This document shows positions 35,431 through 45,444 of a stretch of 64,000 nucleotides of DNA, piece by piece (position 1 is the stretch's first letter; every line of letters starts with the position of its first letter). The position numbers and the translations under genes were made by a program. The stretch is taken from positions 7,688,001-7,752,000 of the forward strand of contig NZ_CP108508.1 in NCBI RefSeq assembly GCF_035917275.1, in the 5' to 3' direction. Source of the stretch: Streptomyces sp. NBC_01237 (GTDB lineage Bacteria > Actinomycetota > Actinomycetes > Streptomycetales > Streptomycetaceae). The notes under the pieces are model-generated. The model was given only the letters and a program-made list of their open reading frames with translations, ran no database searches and was not told the origin of the DNA.

Positions 35431-35669
35431 GAATGCTCCAAGTCGTCGGGACGGATGATCTTCCGACCGGTCGTTGGTGAGACTAATCAGGCGCGACCGC
35501 TTTTGACCGGCTCATGGCCATTTCTGTCACACGATCGCCATCCGGCTGTCACGGTGGCCAGGTGATCGCCCCCTGTTGCACAGGAGTTCACCGGGGTACC
35601 TTCCGCACACGCCGACAGGCCGGCGGGTACCCCCGTGCCCGTCCTCCGCATCCCGGGAGGCAGTCGCTG

Positions 35670-37052
35670 ATGACCCCTCGCATCGCCCGAGCTCTCCGCA
35701 TCCTCACCCGTCGCCCGGCCCCCATGCCGGGCGACGGGCGACGGACGAGCGCACCGGGGCTCCCACGCCGTCGCACGGCCCTGCGCCAAGTGGCGCTGGC
35801 GGCCTCGGTCGCCGCACTCGCCGTACCGTTCGCCACCGTCCCCGCCGAGGCCGCGCACCCGCCGCCCCGCACCGGCTTCGAGCTCAGCGACGGGGCCCGC
35901 TGGACCGGGCAGCCGGAGGAGCGGTCCTTCCTCGCCGCCGTCGACCGGGGCAGCGACCGGGTCTCCATCGACCGGATCGGCACGACCGAGCAGGGCCGGC
36001 CGCTCCAGCTCGTCCGCATCGGTGGTCACCGCCCCACGGCGAACACGATGCTGCTGATCTGCAGTCAGCACGGCAATGAACCCTCCGGCCGCGAGGCGTG
36101 TCTGTCCACGGTCCGCGATCTCGCCTTCGCCGAGGACCGCGCGACCCGTGCCTTCCTGTCCCGCACGACGGTGCTGGTCCTGCCGACGGCCAACCCCGAC
36201 GGGCGCGCCGCCAACACCCGGGGCAACTCGGACGGCGTCGACATCAACCGCGACCACATCGCCCTGCGGACCGCCGAGGGCCGCGCCATGGCCGCGGTGA
36301 TCCGTGACCAACGGCCCGACGTCATCTACGACTTGCACGAGTACGGTGCGACGCCTCCGTACTACGACAAGGACCTCTTCGTCCTGTGGCCGCGCAACCT
36401 CAATGTCGACGACGGGGTGCACGACGCCTCGCAGACCCTCTCCGACCGCTATGTCAGGACGGCGGCCACGGCGGCCGGGTACAGCAGCGGTCTGTACGGC
36501 ATCTGGACGGACCCGGTCACCGGTGACCCCATCAAGCAGACGGCGGGCGACGGCCAGGAGCGCATCCTGCGCAACACCTCGGGCATCAAGCACGCGGTCG
36601 GCCTCCTCATCGAGTCCCGGGTCGACGCGCTCTCCGACGCGGAGAAGGCCGACCACCCGCTCAACCAGCGGCGCCGGGTCCAGTCGCAGCAGGCGGCGCT
36701 CGACGGTCTGTTCGCCTTCACCGGTGAACAGCGCGGCCGGATCGAGGCCGCCACCACCGCCTCGCGCCTCGCGGGGTTCAGCGACCGCGGTCCCATCCAC
36801 CTCGGCGGGGCGGACAACGACCCGGCGGAGCCGGACGAGGTGCTTCAGGATCCGCCGTGCGGCTACCGGCTCGACGCCGCCCAGTACGCCGATGTCAAGG
36901 ACGAACTGGCCCTGCACGGTGTCACCTCCCGGCGCGACGGTGACGGAGCGTACGTACCCCTGCGTCAGTCGGCGCGGGACCTGGTTCCCCTGCTGCTGGA
37001 CGAGCGGGCGACATATCACCTCACAAACGGTCAAGCCGATACCGCTTGTTGA
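35670..37052 (+). CDS. Secreted M14-family zinc carboxypeptidase
   Basis: 460 residues. The N-terminus PRRRTALRQVALAASVAALA ending AEAA has adjacent arginines and could use the Tat route. Zinc ligands are in SQHGNEPSG (HxxE) and DLHEYG, and the catalytic Glu is probably in LLIESRVD; substrate-binding NPDGR and INRDH are kept. It releases C-terminal residues from peptides or cell-wall peptides. ATG 35670 has GGGAGG 9 nt upstream; upstream frame to 35514 is dismissed. Paired head-to-head with the M1 peptidase gene, suggesting shared extracellular peptide use. Confidence 0.9.
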   Translation: MTPRIARALRILTRRPAPMPGDGRRTSAPGLPRRRTALRQVALAASVAALAVPFATVPAEAAHPPPRTGFELSDGARWTGQPEERSFLAAVDRGSDRVSIDRIGTTEQGRPLQLVRIGGHRPTANTMLLICSQHGNEPSGREACLSTVRDLAFAEDRATRAFLSRTTVLVLPTANPDGRAANTRGNSDGVDINRDHIALRTAEGRAMAAVIRDQRPDVIYDLHEYGATPPYYDKDLFVLWPRNLNVDDGVHDASQTLSDRYVRTAATAAGYSSGLYGIWTDPVTGDPIKQTAGDGQERILRNTSGIKHAVGLLIESRVDALSDAEKADHPLNQRRRVQSQQAALDGLFAFTGEQRGRIEAATTASRLAGFSDRGPIHLGGADNDPAEPDEVLQDPPCGYRLDAAQYADVKDELALHGVTSRRDGDGAYVPLRQSARDLVPLLLDERATYHLTNGQADTAC

Positions 37053-37125
37053 TCCCCTGAGTTGTGCGGCCGATGTGGTACTGCCTACGGAGAGCGATTT
37101 TCGGACTCCGTGAAAGGTGCCATTT

Positions 37126-38859
37126 GTGTCGCAGGACGATGAGAGAACGGGTGGGCGGGGAGATCTGTCGGTCACGGCGGACCTCCCCGCCGAGTCGCCC
37201 CACGGCAGGCGCCCCACGACCGACCGGGTGGTGTTCGGTGTCACGGCGGTCCTCACCCTCGCTTTTGTGCTCTGGGGTTCGATCGCCACCGACTCGCTGG
37301 AAAGGGTGTCCAGCCGACTGCTCAACGGGCTGATCCACAACGGTGGTTGGGCCTTCATGCTCGCGGCCTCCGGCTTCGTGGTCTTCGCGCTGTGGCTCGC
37401 CATCAGCCGCTACGGGAAGATCTCGCTGGGCCAGGAGGGCGAGAAGCCCGAATTCCGTACGGTCTCCTGGGTCGCGATGATGTTCAGCGCCGGGATGGGC
37501 ATCGGTCTGATGTTCTACGGAGTGAGTGAGCCGCTGGCCCACTTCATCGATCCGCCGCCGGGCACCCACCCCGCCGACGCGGCCGAGGCCATGCAGACGG
37601 CCATGGCCACCACCCTCTTCCACTGGACGCTGCACCCCTGGGCGATCTACGCGGTCGTCGGGCTGGCCATCGCGTACAGCACCTACCGGCGGCGCAGGCG
37701 GCAGACGATCAGCGCGGTCTTCGAGCCGCTGATCGGCGAACGGCACGCCCACGGAGGCGTCGGCCGGTTCATCGACATCCTCGCGATCTTCGCGACCCTC
37801 TTCGGCTCGGCCGCCTCCCTGGGCCTGGGCGCCCTCCAGATCGGCAGTGGATTTCACGAGCTGAACTGGAAGGAGAAGACCGGCACGGGACTGCTGGTCA
37901 CCATCATCGCGGTCCTGACCGTCGCCTTCGTCGCCTCCGCCGTGTCCGGCGTGGAAAAGGGCATTCAGTGGCTGTCCAACACCAATATGGTGCTCGCCCT
38001 GGTCCTGGTCGTGTTCGTCTTCATCGCCGGTCCCACCATCATCGTGCTGGACCTGCTGCCCACCTCGCTGGCCGCGTACTTCGGCGACCTCGCACAGCTC
38101 GCCGGACGCACCGAGGCGACCGGCAAGGGTGAGGTGGCCACCTGGCTCGGCGACTGGACGGTCTTCTACTGGGCCTGGTGGATCTCCTGGACGCCCTTCG
38201 TCGGCATGTTCATCGCCCGGATCAGCCGCGGCCGGACGATCCGGCAGTTCATCGGCGGCGTCATCCTGGTGCCCAGCACCGTCAGCCTGGTCTGGTTCGC
38301 GGTGTTCGGAGGCTCGGCCATCAAGCTCCAGGAGGCCGGGAAGCTCAACGACGCCAACACTCCGGAGGCCCAGCTCTTCGGTGTCCTCCAGGAATTCCCG
38401 ATCGCCACCGCGATGAGCGTCCTGGTCATGGTCCTCGTCGGCATCTTCTTCGTCTCCGGCGCGGACGCCGCCTCCATCGTGATGGGCACGCTCTCCCAGA
38501 AGGGCGTTCTCGAACCGGCCAAGTGGGTCGTGATCTTCTGGGGCGTCGTCACCGGCGCCGTCGCCGCGGTCATGCTGCTCATCGGCGACGGCAAGGGCGA
38601 TGCGCTGGCCGGGCTCCAGAACCTCACCATCCTGGTGGCCGCGCCGTTCACCATCGTGATGATCGGGATGTGTGTGTCCCTGATGCGGGACCTGCGGCAG
38701 GACCCGATGATCGTCCGGCAGGAGTTCGGGGTCGAAGCGGTCGAGTCCGCCGTGATCGAGGGCCACGCCAAGTACGACGGGGACTTCGAGATCCGGATCG
38801 GTCCGGGGACCACCCAGATCACCACGGACCGGCGCCACACGTCCGGCCCCACCGACTGA
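37126..38859 (+). CDS. BCCT-family betaine/carnitine/choline transporter
   Basis: 577 residues with twelve hydrophobic segments. The BCCT signature is WAWWISWTPFVGMFIARISR, and the Gly-rich sodium-coupling helix reads MFSAGMGIGLMFYGVSEPL. It imports compatible solutes such as glycine betaine, driven by sodium or protons, for osmotic protection or as a carbon/nitrogen source. The cytosolic tails are short, without the long osmosensing C-terminus of BetP. GTG 37126 is preferred to GTG 37117 because GAAAGG lies 8 nt before it. It starts 73 nt after the M14 gene on the same strand. Confidence 0.92.
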   Translation: MSQDDERTGGRGDLSVTADLPAESPHGRRPTTDRVVFGVTAVLTLAFVLWGSIATDSLERVSSRLLNGLIHNGGWAFMLAASGFVVFALWLAISRYGKISLGQEGEKPEFRTVSWVAMMFSAGMGIGLMFYGVSEPLAHFIDPPPGTHPADAAEAMQTAMATTLFHWTLHPWAIYAVVGLAIAYSTYRRRRRQTISAVFEPLIGERHAHGGVGRFIDILAIFATLFGSAASLGLGALQIGSGFHELNWKEKTGTGLLVTIIAVLTVAFVASAVSGVEKGIQWLSNTNMVLALVLVVFVFIAGPTIIVLDLLPTSLAAYFGDLAQLAGRTEATGKGEVATWLGDWTVFYWAWWISWTPFVGMFIARISRGRTIRQFIGGVILVPSTVSLVWFAVFGGSAIKLQEAGKLNDANTPEAQLFGVLQEFPIATAMSVLVMVLVGIFFVSGADAASIVMGTLSQKGVLEPAKWVVIFWGVVTGAVAAVMLLIGDGKGDALAGLQNLTILVAAPFTIVMIGMCVSLMRDLRQDPMIVRQEFGVEAVESAVIEGHAKYDGDFEIRIGPGTTQITTDRRHTSGPTD

Positions 38860-39038
38860 CGGCCCCCTCCGGGAAGCGAGTACCGGGAACCGCGCGCAGG
38901 GGTGCGGCGGCGGCCCGGCCCACCGTACGGGAGCCGCCGCGCACCGGTCCCGGCGCGCGGCGGGGACCCGTCGAGGACCGGCCATCGGGCCGGGCCGGGC
39001 TGACCGGCGGCCCGGTCGCGGATTACTATCGACCCCTG

Positions 39039-40676
39039 ATGACTGCCACTCTCGTCGCCAAGGACCTCGCCGCCGGACACGGCGACCGCACGCTCTTCGC
39101 CGGGCTCGACCTCGTGGTCGCACCCGGTGATGTGATCGGTCTCGTCGGAGTCAACGGCGCCGGTAAATCGTCCCTCCTCCGGCTGTTCGCCGGGCTCGAC
39201 CGGCCGGAGGAGGGGGAGCTGAAGCTCTCCCCGCCCACCGCCACGGTCGGGCACCTCCCGCAGGAACCCGAGCGGCGCCCGGGGGAGACCGTGCGGGAGT
39301 TCCTGGCCCGCCGTACGGGGGTCGCCGACGCCCAGAGAGCGATGGACGCCGCGACGCAGGGCCTGGTCGACGGGGCGCCGGGCGCGGACGACGCGTACTC
39401 CGACACCCTGGAGCGCTGGCTCGCCCTCGGCGGGGCCGACCTGGACGAGCGGGCCGAGGAGACCGCCGCCGACCTGGGACTGACCATCGGCCTCGATCTC
39501 CCGATGACGGCACTCTCCGGCGGCCAGGCGGCCCGCGCCGGACTCGCCTCGCTCCTCCTGTCCCGCTACGACATCTTCCTGCTCGACGAGCCCACCAACG
39601 ATCTCGACCTGGACGGTCTGGAACGCCTCGAACGCTTCGTGGCCGGACTGCGCGCGGGTACGGTCGTCATCAGCCACGACCGCGAGTTCCTGCTGCGTAC
39701 GGTCACCAAGGTCCTCGAACTCGACCTCGCCCAGCAGCAGATCAACCTGTACGGCGGTGGCTACGAGGCATACTTGGAGGAGCGCGAGACGGCCCGCAGG
39801 CACGCCCGCGAGGGATACGAGGAGTACGCCGGCAAGCGGTCCGCCCTCGAAGCTCGCGGCCACATGCAGCGTTCCTGGATGGACAAGGGTGTCAAGAACG
39901 CCCGGCGCAAGGCCACCGACGGCGACAAGCTCGGCCGCAACGCGCGCAGCGAGGCGAGCGAGAAGCAGGCGGCGAAGGCCCGGCAGACGCAGCGCATGAT
40001 CGAGCGGCTCGATGTCGTCGACGAGCCGCGCAAGGAGTGGGAGCTGCGGATGGAGATCGCCACCGCACCCCGCTCCGGATCGGTCGTCGCCACCCTGCGC
40101 GACGCACAGGTCGTGCGCGGCGACTTCACGTTCGGCCCGGCATCACTCCAGATCGACTGGGCGGACCGGGTCGCCATCACCGGGGCCAACGGCGCCGGCA
40201 AGTCCACCCTCCTCGCCGCCCTCCTGGGCCGGCTGCCGCTGGATTCCGGGTACGCCACGCTCGGCTCGGGAGTGGTGGTCGGTGAGGTCGACCAGGCACG
40301 GAAGCTGTTCCTCGGCGCGGAGTCGCTGCTGGAGGCGTTCTGCGCGGCGGTCCCCGACACCGAGCCGGCCGAGGTCCGCACCCTGCTCGCCAAGTTCGGC
40401 CTGCGCGCGGACCATGTGATGCGCCCGGCGACGACCCTGTCCCCGGGCGAACGCACCCGGTCGGCCCTCGCCCTCCTCCAGGGCCGGGGCGTCAATCTCC
40501 TGGTCCTCGACGAGCCGACGAACCACCTGGACCTGCCCGCGATCGAGCAGCTGGAGTCGGCGCTGGAGTCGTACACCGGCACGCTGCTGCTGGTCACGCA
40601 CGACCGGCGGATGCTGGAAGCGGTGCGGACGACCCGGCGGGTCGAGGTGGCCGACGGCGGCGTCAGGGAACTCTGA
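39039..40676 (+). CDS. ABC-F family ATPase (ribosome-associated)
   Basis: 545 residues with two ATPase domains and no membrane part. Domain 1 has Walker A GVNGAGKS, signature LSGGQAARAGLA and Walker B FLLDEPTNDLD; domain 2 has GANGAGKS, LSPGERTRSALAL and LVLDEPTNHLD. The charged linker between them (about 240-320) is the ribosome-reaching arm. ABC-F proteins rescue stalled or drug-bound ribosomes; some Streptomyces members give antibiotic resistance, but nothing here decides that. ATG 39039 follows TACTAT at -15, so the mRNA is probably nearly leaderless; the long upstream frame is a shadow. Confidence 0.93.
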   Translation: MTATLVAKDLAAGHGDRTLFAGLDLVVAPGDVIGLVGVNGAGKSSLLRLFAGLDRPEEGELKLSPPTATVGHLPQEPERRPGETVREFLARRTGVADAQRAMDAATQGLVDGAPGADDAYSDTLERWLALGGADLDERAEETAADLGLTIGLDLPMTALSGGQAARAGLASLLLSRYDIFLLDEPTNDLDLDGLERLERFVAGLRAGTVVISHDREFLLRTVTKVLELDLAQQQINLYGGGYEAYLEERETARRHAREGYEEYAGKRSALEARGHMQRSWMDKGVKNARRKATDGDKLGRNARSEASEKQAAKARQTQRMIERLDVVDEPRKEWELRMEIATAPRSGSVVATLRDAQVVRGDFTFGPASLQIDWADRVAITGANGAGKSTLLAALLGRLPLDSGYATLGSGVVVGEVDQARKLFLGAESLLEAFCAAVPDTEPAEVRTLLAKFGLRADHVMRPATTLSPGERTRSALALLQGRGVNLLVLDEPTNHLDLPAIEQLESALESYTGTLLLVTHDRRMLEAVRTTRRVEVADGGVREL

Positions 40677-40736
40677 GGGCCCGGCCCCCGTCCCGTGGAG
40701 GAACGCGGGGGGCGAAGGAACGCGGGGGCGACCGAG

Positions 40737-40780
40737 CGGGGTGGGGACGGTGCCGCGCGCAGCGGCCCGTCCCCACCCCG
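40737..40780. terminator. Bidirectional terminator between abcF and tex
   Basis: An outer 14-bp stem (40737-40750 with 40767-40780) and an inner 5-bp stem GCCGC/GCGGC with a 5-nt loop lie between two convergent genes. Confidence 0.75.
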
Positions 40781-40792
40781 TCCCCGTCAGGC

Positions 40793-43279
40793 TCAGCGCT
40801 TCCGGCCGCCCTGCTGCGGATCCGTCAGCCCGGCCCGCCGCAGTGCGTCGGCCATCGCGCTGTTGGCCGGAGCGGGAGCCCCCGTGCCACCACGAGCGGC
40901 ACCGCCCCCGCCACGAGGCGCACCGCCACCACCGCGCCGGTCCCGGCCGCCCTGGCCGTCCCGGCCGCGCTCACCGCGCGCCGCCTGACCGCCGGCCTGC
41001 TGCTGCCCCTGCGCCTGTCCCTGCCGCTGCTTCGGCGGCCGGCCGCCCCGGCCACCGCCCTGTCCCGACTGCCCGGACCCGGCGCCCGCGGCCGGCCGGT
41101 CCTCGTCGTCCAGCCGCAGCGTCAACGAGATCCGCTTGCGCGGAATGTCGACGTCCATGACCTTGACCTTCACGATGTCCCCGGGCTTCACGACATCCCG
41201 GGGGTCCTTCACGAAGGTCTTCGACAGAGCCGAGACATGCACCAGACCGTCCTGGTGGACGCCGATGTCGACGAACGCGCCGAACGCGGCGACGTTCGTG
41301 ACGACGCCCTCCAGCACCATCCCGGGAGACAGATCGCCGAGCTTCTCGACGCCCTCCTTGAACGTGGCCGTCCGGAACGCCGGGCGCGGGTCGCGGCCCG
41401 GCTTCTCCAGCTCCTTCAGGATGTCGGTCACCGTGGGCAGACCGAAGGTGTCGTCCACGAAGTCGGCCGCCCGCAGCGACTTCAGCGCGGTCGCGTTCCC
41501 GATCAGGGAGGCGACCTCGCCGCCCGTCGTCCTCACCATCCGCCGCACCACGGGGTACGCCTCGGGGTGCACGCTCGACCCGTCCAGCGGGTCGTCGCCG
41601 TCACGGATCCGGAGGAAGCCCGCACACTGCTCGTACGCCTTCGGGCCGAGCCGCGCCACGTCCTTGAGCGCCTTGCGGGACCGGAAGGGGCCGTTGCCGT
41701 CCCGGTGCGCGACGATGTTCTCGGCGAGCCCGGAGCTGATCCCCGAGACCCGCGAAAGCAGGGGCGCCGAGGCGGTGTTGACGTCGACTCCGACACCGTT
41801 CACACAGTCCTCGACCACCGCGTCCAGCGAACGCGACAGCTTCACCTCGGACAGGTCGTGCTGGTACTGGCCGACCCCGATCGACTTCGGGTCGATCTTC
41901 ACCAGCTCGGCCAGCGGGTCCTGCAGTCGCCGTGCGATCGAGACGGCGCCGCGCAACGACACGTCCATGTCGGGCAGTTCCTGCGAGGCGAACGCCGAAG
42001 CGGAGTAGACGGAGGCACCCGCCTCCGACACCATCACCTTGGTGAGCTTCAACTCCGGGTGCTTGTCGATGAGTTCACCGGCGAGCTTGTCCGTCTCGCG
42101 GGACGCCGTGCCGTTGCCGATCGCGATCAGATCGACGTCGTGCGCCTTCGCCAGCCGCTCCAGCTGCGCCAGCGACCGGTCCCACTTGTTGGCCGGGACA
42201 TGCGGGTGGATGACGTCGGTGGCCACGACCTTGCCGGTCGCGTCGACCACGGCGACCTTGACCCCCGTACGGAAACCGGGGTCGAGCCCCAGCGTGGCCC
42301 GCGTCCCGGCCGGGGCGGCGAGCAGCAGATCGCGCAGGTTCGACGCGAAGACGCGTACCGCCTCGTCCTCCGCCGCCGTACGCAGCCGCAGCCGCACATC
42401 GATGCCGAGGTGCACCAGGATCCGGGTCCGCCACGCCCAGCGCACCGTGTCACCGAGCCACTTGTCGCCGGGGCGGCCGCGGTCGGCGACGCCGAAGCGG
42501 CGGGCGATCATGTTCTCGTAGGCGGACGCACCGGGCCGGTCCGCCTCCGAGGGCTCCTCGGGTTCCAGGACCAGGTCGAGCACGTCCTCCTTCTCGCCCC
42601 GCAGCATCGCGAGGATCCGGTGCGAGGGCAGCGCGGTGAACGGCTCCGAGAAGGCGAAGTAGTCGGCGAACTTCGCGCCCGCCTCCTCCTTGCCGTCCCG
42701 GACCTTCGCCGCGAGCCGCCCGCGCGACCACATGCGCTCGCGCAGCTCACCGGTCAGATCGGCGTCCTCGGAGAAGCGCTCGGTGAGGATGGAGCGGGCG
42801 CCCTCCAGTGCCGCCGCCGGGTCCGTGACCCCCTTGTCGGCGTCGACGAACGCGGCGGCGGACACGAGCGGGTCCACCGACGGGTCGCCGAGCAGTCCGT
42901 CCGCCAGCGGTTCGAGCCCCGCCTCCCGGGCGATCTGTGCCTTCGTGCGGCGCTTCGGCTTGAACGGCAGATAGATGTCCTCAAGACGCGCCTTGGTGTC
43001 GGCGGCCCGGATCCGCGCCTCCAGCGCCTCGTCGAGCTTGCCCTGCTCACGTACGGAGTCGAGGATCGACGTGCGCCGCTCCTCCAGCTCCCGCAGATAC
43101 CGCAGCCGCTCCTCCAACGTGCGCAACTGCGCGTCGTCGAGCATCTCGGTCGCTTCCTTGCGGTAGCGCGCGATGAACGGCACGGTCGACCCGCCGTCGA
43201 GCAGCTCGACGGCCGCCTTCACCTGGCGCTCACGTACGCCGAGCTCCTCGGCGATCCTGCCTTCGATGGACGTCGTCAC
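40793..43279 (-). CDS. tex: Tex-family S1 RNA-binding protein
   Basis: 828 residues. Order: N-terminal helical region with VPFIARYRKEATEMLDD, YqgF-like domain LGLDPGFRTGVKVAVVDATG, helix-hairpin-helix NTASAPLLSRVSGISSGLAE, HhH region and an S1 domain GMVLEGVVTNVAAFGAFVDI. Tex binds nucleic acids and affects transcription and toxin expression in other bacteria. The last 90 residues form an Arg/Gly/Gln-rich disordered tail (GGGRGGRPPKQRQG and similar) beyond the usual end near 740. GTG 43279 follows GGGAAAAC. Monocistronic. Confidence 0.93.
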   Translation of the reverse strand: MTTSIEGRIAEELGVRERQVKAAVELLDGGSTVPFIARYRKEATEMLDDAQLRTLEERLRYLRELEERRTSILDSVREQGKLDEALEARIRAADTKARLEDIYLPFKPKRRTKAQIAREAGLEPLADGLLGDPSVDPLVSAAAFVDADKGVTDPAAALEGARSILTERFSEDADLTGELRERMWSRGRLAAKVRDGKEEAGAKFADYFAFSEPFTALPSHRILAMLRGEKEDVLDLVLEPEEPSEADRPGASAYENMIARRFGVADRGRPGDKWLGDTVRWAWRTRILVHLGIDVRLRLRTAAEDEAVRVFASNLRDLLLAAPAGTRATLGLDPGFRTGVKVAVVDATGKVVATDVIHPHVPANKWDRSLAQLERLAKAHDVDLIAIGNGTASRETDKLAGELIDKHPELKLTKVMVSEAGASVYSASAFASQELPDMDVSLRGAVSIARRLQDPLAELVKIDPKSIGVGQYQHDLSEVKLSRSLDAVVEDCVNGVGVDVNTASAPLLSRVSGISSGLAENIVAHRDGNGPFRSRKALKDVARLGPKAYEQCAGFLRIRDGDDPLDGSSVHPEAYPVVRRMVRTTGGEVASLIGNATALKSLRAADFVDDTFGLPTVTDILKELEKPGRDPRPAFRTATFKEGVEKLGDLSPGMVLEGVVTNVAAFGAFVDIGVHQDGLVHVSALSKTFVKDPRDVVKPGDIVKVKVMDVDIPRKRISLTLRLDDEDRPAAGAGSGQSGQGGGRGGRPPKQRQGQAQGQQQAGGQAARGERGRDGQGGRDRRGGGGAPRGGGGAARGGTGAPAPANSAMADALRRAGLTDPQQGGRKR

Positions 43280-43452
43280 GGTTTTCCCGACTCGCCTTCT
43301 CGTACTGGCTGTACTGGCTGTGCTGGCCGTGCACAGAGCTTTCCGCTCCTACCGCTGCACGCTGTTTCGGGGGTGGTCCCCTTCGCCTGCATTGTGCCGG
43401 GTGGCCGGGGGCCGTGTCGCGCGCCCTCCACGAACACGGCCCGGAGGCAGGC

Positions 43453-44316
43453 TCAGCCCTTGCCGGTCAGGTCCTCGGGGAACGCGCCCGCCGTGGCCGC
43501 CGCGAACAGGAAGCCGCGCCCCAGCTCCGTCAGACGCTCCACACCGGCCGCGCCCAGGTGCTCGTACGGTGCGGCGTCCATCCGGTCCGTCGCCTCCTCC
43601 AGCTCCGCCCGCAGGGCCGCGCCGGACTCGGTCAACCCGCCCTCGCCGTCCAGCAGCCCGCGGCCGCGCAGCCGCTCGGCCGCGGCGTCCCAGTCGTCGC
43701 GGCGCCAGCCCCGGGTGGCGAGGATCCAGCGCGGCGGCATGCCCTTGCCGGTCGCGGTGTGGCTGACCAGGGCCTCGACCGGGTCGAGACCGGCGGCGAG
43801 CAGGGCGGCGACATGGGCGTCGCCGCGGTGTTCGCGCAGCAGGGTCGCGGCGTGCCAGTACGCCAGATGCGGCTGCTCGGGCACCGGCAGATCCGCGTGG
43901 GCGGCGTACAACGGCCGGGCGTGTCGGGTGCACGCCTCGGTGGCGCGCAGCGCGAGCCGGGCCGCCTCGGCCAGCTCGGCGGAGGCGAGGGTCTCCTCCC
44001 CGAGCAGCCGGCGCAGCGTCGAGTCGACGGCCCGCAGCCGGGCGTCGAGGACCGCCGCGGGCGTGGCGGCCGACCAGACGGCGGGCACATGACGGGCCAC
44101 CAGCTCATGGTTGAAGTTGTAGAAGGTCGCCGTGACCGTGCCCGCGCCGACCGCGCCCAGCGCGGCGCCGCGGGCGGCGAAGTAGGCGGCGCTCGCATTG
44201 TCGATGCCGAGCTCCCCGAACTCCTTGCCGAGGTCGGGGGAGAAGTAGACGGTCGAGTGGAACGGGTTGAGGGCGTGGTGACAGCGGCGTCCGGCGCGGG
44301 GCGGCAGAGTACTCAT
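43453..44316 (-). CDS. SCO6745-like protein
   Basis: 287 residues, mostly helical, with no signal peptide or transmembrane segment. Conserved-looking blocks are HALNPFHSTVYFSPDLGKEF, SAAYFAARGAALGAVGAGTV and TATFYNFNHELVARHVPAVW. The C-terminal part (GWRRDDWDAAAERLRGRGLL) resembles a winged helix of MarR type. I recognise it as the actinomycete family named after SCO6745, of unknown function. It is divergent from the GlxA-type regulator gene, with 145 nt between them. Confidence 0.7.
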   Translation of the reverse strand: MSTLPPRAGRRCHHALNPFHSTVYFSPDLGKEFGELGIDNASAAYFAARGAALGAVGAGTVTATFYNFNHELVARHVPAVWSAATPAAVLDARLRAVDSTLRRLLGEETLASAELAEAARLALRATEACTRHARPLYAAHADLPVPEQPHLAYWHAATLLREHRGDAHVAALLAAGLDPVEALVSHTATGKGMPPRWILATRGWRRDDWDAAAERLRGRGLLDGEGGLTESGAALRAELEEATDRMDAAPYEHLGAAGVERLTELGRGFLFAAATAGAFPEDLTGKG

Positions 44317-44461
44317 GCCCGCACGTTACCGACTGGTTAGTACGTTGCGGAACCCCCGGGAGAGCCCGGCGCCGCCGCCCGGCGCGGGCCGTTTTGCCGT
44401 GGCAGGAAAGGTGGGGAACACGTCATTGCGGCCATCCGGCACGTCGCCCAGGATGGCACCC

Positions 44462-45424
44462 ATGAAGCAGCGATCCGTGCTCGTCGTTCTCTTCGACGGC
44501 GTCCAGAGCCTCGATGTGAGCGGTCCGGTGGAGGTCTTCGCCGGAGCCTCCCTCGTCACCGGGATTCCGTACGAGCTGCGCACCGCCTCGCTCGACGGCG
44601 GCCCGGTCCGCTGCACCAGCGGACTCACCCTCCTTCCCGACAGCCGCCTGGCCGATGCCGCCGTGCCGCACACCCTCCTGGTCCCCGGCGGACACGGCAC
44701 CCGCGCCGCCGACCCGGCCCTGACCGACTGGCTGCGCACGACGGCACCGCACGCGGAGCGGCTCGTCTCGGTATGCACCGGCGCCCTGCTGCTGGCCGGG
44801 GCGGGCCTGCTGGACGGCCACCGGGTGACCACGCACTGGAACTACTGCGAGCAGCTGGCCCGTGACTTCCCGGCCGTCCGGGTGGACCCGGACCCGATCT
44901 TCGTGCGTGACGGGAAGCTGGCCACATCGGCGGGCGTCACCGCGGGCATCGACCTCGCACTCGCCCTGGTCGAGGAGGACCACGGCCGCGACGTCGCACT
45001 CACCGTCGCCCGCCATCTCGTGGTGTTCCTGCGGCGACCGGGCAATCAGGCCCAGTTCAGCGCCCAGCTCACCGCCCAGACGGCCGGCCGCGAGCCCCTG
45101 CGGGACGTCCAGCACTGGATCACCGAGAACCCCGACGGCGATCTCTGCGTGGAGGCGCTCGCGCACCGGGCCAGTCTCTCGCCCCGCCACTTCGCCCGCG
45201 CCTTCCGGGCGGAGACCGGTCTGACACCCGGCCGGTACGTGGACCAAGTGCGCCTGGAGCACGCCCGACGGCTCCTGGAGGACACCGCGGAAGGCGTCAC
45301 CCAAGTCTCGCGGGCCAGCGGGTACGGCACCCCGGAAGCCATGCGCCGCGCCTTCGTCAAAGCCCTCGGAACGACGCCGTCCGAATACCGCCGCCGCTTC
45401 CGCACCTCAGCAGCCACCGACTGA
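44462..45424 (+). CDS. GlxA-type regulator: DJ-1/PfpI domain fused to AraC HTH
   Basis: 320 residues. The N-terminal class I amidotransferase-like domain (about 1-190) has the cysteine elbow SVCTGALLLAGAGLLDG. The C-terminal AraC double HTH (about 225-315) reads LCVEALAHRASLSPRHFARA and GVTQVSRASGYGTPEAMRRA. Such proteins regulate catabolic genes; the DJ-1 part serves as sensor. ATG 44462 is used, ATG 44453 is also possible. The next gene, 20 nt away, encodes a free-standing DJ-1/PfpI protein that is probably its target or the source of the domain. Confidence 0.9.
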   Translation: MKQRSVLVVLFDGVQSLDVSGPVEVFAGASLVTGIPYELRTASLDGGPVRCTSGLTLLPDSRLADAAVPHTLLVPGGHGTRAADPALTDWLRTTAPHAERLVSVCTGALLLAGAGLLDGHRVTTHWNYCEQLARDFPAVRVDPDPIFVRDGKLATSAGVTAGIDLALALVEEDHGRDVALTVARHLVVFLRRPGNQAQFSAQLTAQTAGREPLRDVQHWITENPDGDLCVEALAHRASLSPRHFARAFRAETGLTPGRYVDQVRLEHARRLLEDTAEGVTQVSRASGYGTPEAMRRAFVKALGTTPSEYRRRFRTSAATD

Positions 45425-45444
45425 CAGATCGAAAGGCCACGACC

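Noticed and set aside
31433..43279. Secondary-metabolite gene cluster around MpaB, peptidases and ABC-F
   Set aside because: No NRPS, PKS, terpene synthase or RiPP core; the genes have independent promoters and terminators.
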